Assembly: GCA_002331385.1 (NCBI GenBank)
Contig: DCYB01000002.1
Coordinates: forward strand, 222,823-286,822
Source: Comamonadaceae bacterium UBA2121
Lineage (GTDB): Bacteria > Pseudomonadota > Gammaproteobacteria > Burkholderiales > Burkholderiaceae_C
Direction: 5' to 3'
DNA: 64,000 nucleotides
Positions within the stretch are counted from its first letter, which is position 1; every line of letters starts with the position of its first letter. This document shows, piece after piece, positions 63,889 through 64,000 of the stretch. Position numbers and translations under genes: made by a program. The notes beneath the pieces were generated by a model. That model was not told the DNA's origin. It made no database searches and was given only the letters and a program-made list of their open reading frames with translations.

Positions 63889-63902
63889 TTGATTCACATC
63901 AA
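63889..63902. promoter_or_regulatory. FNR/ANR-type binding site TTGAT-N4-ATCAA
   Basis: TTGAT (63889-63893), TCAC, ATCAA (63898-63902) is an exact match to the FNR/ANR consensus for oxygen-responsive control. The site is palindromic, so the target could be the small membrane protein to the left or a gene beyond the right edge. No plainly spaced -10 box fixes the direction. Confidence 0.6.
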
Positions 63903-64000
63903 TTCACCACCTCTCGTTGAGAGCGTTTCAGCATAACCATATAGCGATAAGTGAGAACAACTGCGCCACAATGAAGTGTTCCGTTCTGTAGTACTCGCAC

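Overview
The window is GC-rich chromosomal DNA of a betaproteobacterium. The family Comamonadaceae (Burkholderiales) fits best. Support: the full mraZ-to-ftsZ division/cell-wall cluster followed directly by lpxC, a histone H1-like AKKAVAAKKAAP-repeat protein, accB-accC-prmA, a MurE with the meso-DAP motif DNPR, a PglL-type O-oligosaccharyltransferase, and cobW-dksA beside hslVU. The genus cannot be fixed from the sequence. I see no insertion sequence, prophage, CRISPR array, tRNA or rRNA gene. This is a conserved core-genome segment with small lineage-specific pieces.

Layout. 1-7.7 kb: the end of an H1-like gene converges on a minus-strand run (PfkB kinase, zinc-ribbon/DUF3426 protein, prmA, accC, accB, a TlpA-like thioredoxin, an unassigned protein). 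7.9-9.4 kb: mpl (peptidoglycan recycling), plus strand. 9.4-14 kb, minus: a small unassigned protein, aroG (DAHP synthase) behind an apparent attenuator with a leader peptide reading FYFYFWF, tldD and rodA. 14-22 kb: a YqiA-like esterase, a PglL-type ligase (minus), then RNase II, a TonB-like protein, aroE, mtgA and a minus-strand IclR regulator. 22.4-25.4 kb: ruvC, a decayed rcnB-like pseudogene, and thiC under a TPP riboswitch.

25.4-44.7 kb is one long minus-strand cluster: mraZ-rsmH-ftsL-ftsI-murE-murF-mraY-murD-ftsW-murG-murC-ddl-ftsQ-ftsA-ftsZ, a terminator, then lpxC and a small membrane protein. Most junctions are 4-base stop/start overlaps, so translation is probably coupled. The products make lipid II (MurC-F, Ddl, MraY, MurG), polymerise it at the septum (FtsW, FtsI) and build the Z ring (FtsZ, FtsA, FtsQ, FtsL). 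MurD carries an unusual N-terminal extension of about 170 residues.

44.9-54.2 kb, minus: hslVU protease, a STAS-domain protein, dksA (degenerate zinc site) with a 43-codon upstream ORF, a His-rich COG0523 GTPase, a small membrane methyltransferase, xerC, a DUF484 protein and dapF. 54.4-61.3 kb, plus: a small unassigned protein, a NUDIX/metallo-beta-lactamase fusion, a pseudouridine-synthase homologue without its catalytic Asp, two tandem YjgN/DUF898 membrane proteins and an M48 metalloprotease. 61.4-64 kb: the RNase P RNA gene (minus), a divergent AraC regulator/EamA exporter pair, a small membrane protein and a perfect FNR-type site near the right edge.

The most interesting observation is the aroG leader. 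It has all parts of a classical ribosome-mediated attenuator sensing Phe, Tyr and Trp together, and its promoter is placed so that the leader-peptide mRNA may start at the AUG itself.
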